A stretch of DNA of 64,000 nucleotides from SZUA-309 sp050185825 (GTDB taxonomy: Bacteria; Pseudomonadota; Gammaproteobacteria; Pseudomonadales; Azotimanducaceae), in contig JBFWZA010000008.1 in NCBI GenBank assembly GCA_050185825.1, positions 62,001-126,000 of the forward strand. The letters are read 5' to 3'. Below the pieces are notes generated by a model. It ran no database searches and was not told the DNA's origin. It worked only from the letters and a program-made list of their open reading frames with translations. The translations under genes and the position numbers were made by a program. This document shows positions 63,707-64,000 of the stretch, one piece after another. Each line of letters opens with the position of its first letter. Positions within the stretch are counted from its first letter, which is position 1.

Positions 63707-64000
63707 CCGCAGCGTGCAGTGTGATTCCCTATGCCGCCGATCTCGGGTTGCAGCTGCTCTCGATTTCGTCTCGCGGAGCCGAATTCGAGCTGGCTCCGGA
63801 GGAGCGGTTCATGGGTAACCCGCTGCTGCGCGCGTTCCATGGTGGTGTGATCTGCGGATTCATGGAGTGCGCGATGTCGGAGACAGTGGTGCGGATCCTG
63901 GAACACGACGGACCGCCCCGTCTGATCAACCTGACAACGTCTTTTCTGGGCAGCGCACAGGTCGATCAGCCACTTCGAGTCAAGACGGAGGTAACCAAGG
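63703..64000 (+). CDS. PaaI/hotdog-type thioesterase family protein, 3' end outside window
   Basis: At least 99 residues from a GTG that overlaps the previous stop. LGLQLLSISSRGAEFELAPE, then NPLLRAFHGGVICGFMECAM (HGG motif) and LINLTTSFLGSAQVDQPLRV, show a hotdog thioesterase fold. Unlike its partner it retains HGG. It is cut by the window end. Confidence 0.8.
   Translation, partial: MTAACSVIPYAADLGLQLLSISSRGAEFELAPEERFMGNPLLRAFHGGVICGFMECAMSETVVRILEHDGPPRLINLTTSFLGSAQVDQPLRVKTEVTK

Overview
The window is GC-rich (roughly 60-65 percent by eye) DNA from a bacterium with strong AGGAGG-type ribosome binding sites, a TonB-dependent receptor, a lipoprotein adaptor with an RND efflux pump, and almost only catabolic genes. 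This fits an aerobic Pseudomonadota, perhaps a gammaproteobacterial xenobiotic, terpenoid or steroid degrader. The sequence does not fix the genus. I see no rRNA, tRNA, CRISPR array, transposase or phage gene.

Layout. (1) 1-15.8 kb: a cupin thiol-dioxygenase-like gene (cut by the window edge), four TauD/TfdA 2-oxoglutarate oxygenases, a ferritin-like di-iron protein, TetR, a nitroreductase-like flavoprotein, an MFS carrier, an NtaA/DszA-type flavin monooxygenase, a broken second flavin monooxygenase, a sulfite-oxidase-family molybdoenzyme, EtfBA and a Baeyer-Villiger-type monooxygenase. The mix of C-S-attacking oxygenase families with a sulfite oxidase suggests an organosulfur or sulfonate pathway (inference). 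(2) 15.8-24.6 kb: a second BVMO, LysR, a P450 and a TonB receptor, lying between two 153/154-bp near-identical direct repeats of the 3' end of an N-acyl-D-amino-acid deacylase gene. The left repeat sits among remnants of a nitroreductase and a TonB receptor, and a P450 pseudogene lies beside the right one. (3) 24.4-41.3 kb: D-aminoacylase, metallo-hydrolase, luciferase-like monooxygenases, a beta-decarboxylating dehydrogenase, a paired acyl-CoA dehydrogenase (ACAD), PF04909 amidohydrolases, a PECR-type SDR, a zinc ADH and an alpha/beta hydrolase. (4) 41.4-46.2 kb: a tightly overlapped TetR-adaptor-RND efflux operon. (5) 46.4-50.1 kb: ADH, Rieske oxygenase, AhpD/CMD protein, alpha/beta hydrolase. 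(6) 59.7 down to 50.0 kb, minus strand: a nine-gene operon (iclR, nitronate monooxygenase, amidohydrolase, two ACADs, MaoC hydratase, thioesterase, amidohydrolase, ACAD), diverging from a ferredoxin-P450 pair. (7) 61.5-64.0 kb: hotdog thioesterases and a zinc-type dehydrogenase.

The genes look like modular peripheral pathways: uptake (TonB, MFS), hydroxylation (P450, Rieske, TauD, BVMO, flavin enzymes), hydrolysis (alpha/beta hydrolases, amidohydrolases), alcohol oxidation, then CoA-dependent side-chain shortening with ACAD pairs, hydratase and thioesterases, with an RND pump for export of toxic substrate. Shared inverted-repeat motifs in several promoter regions suggest that parts of the island are co-regulated.
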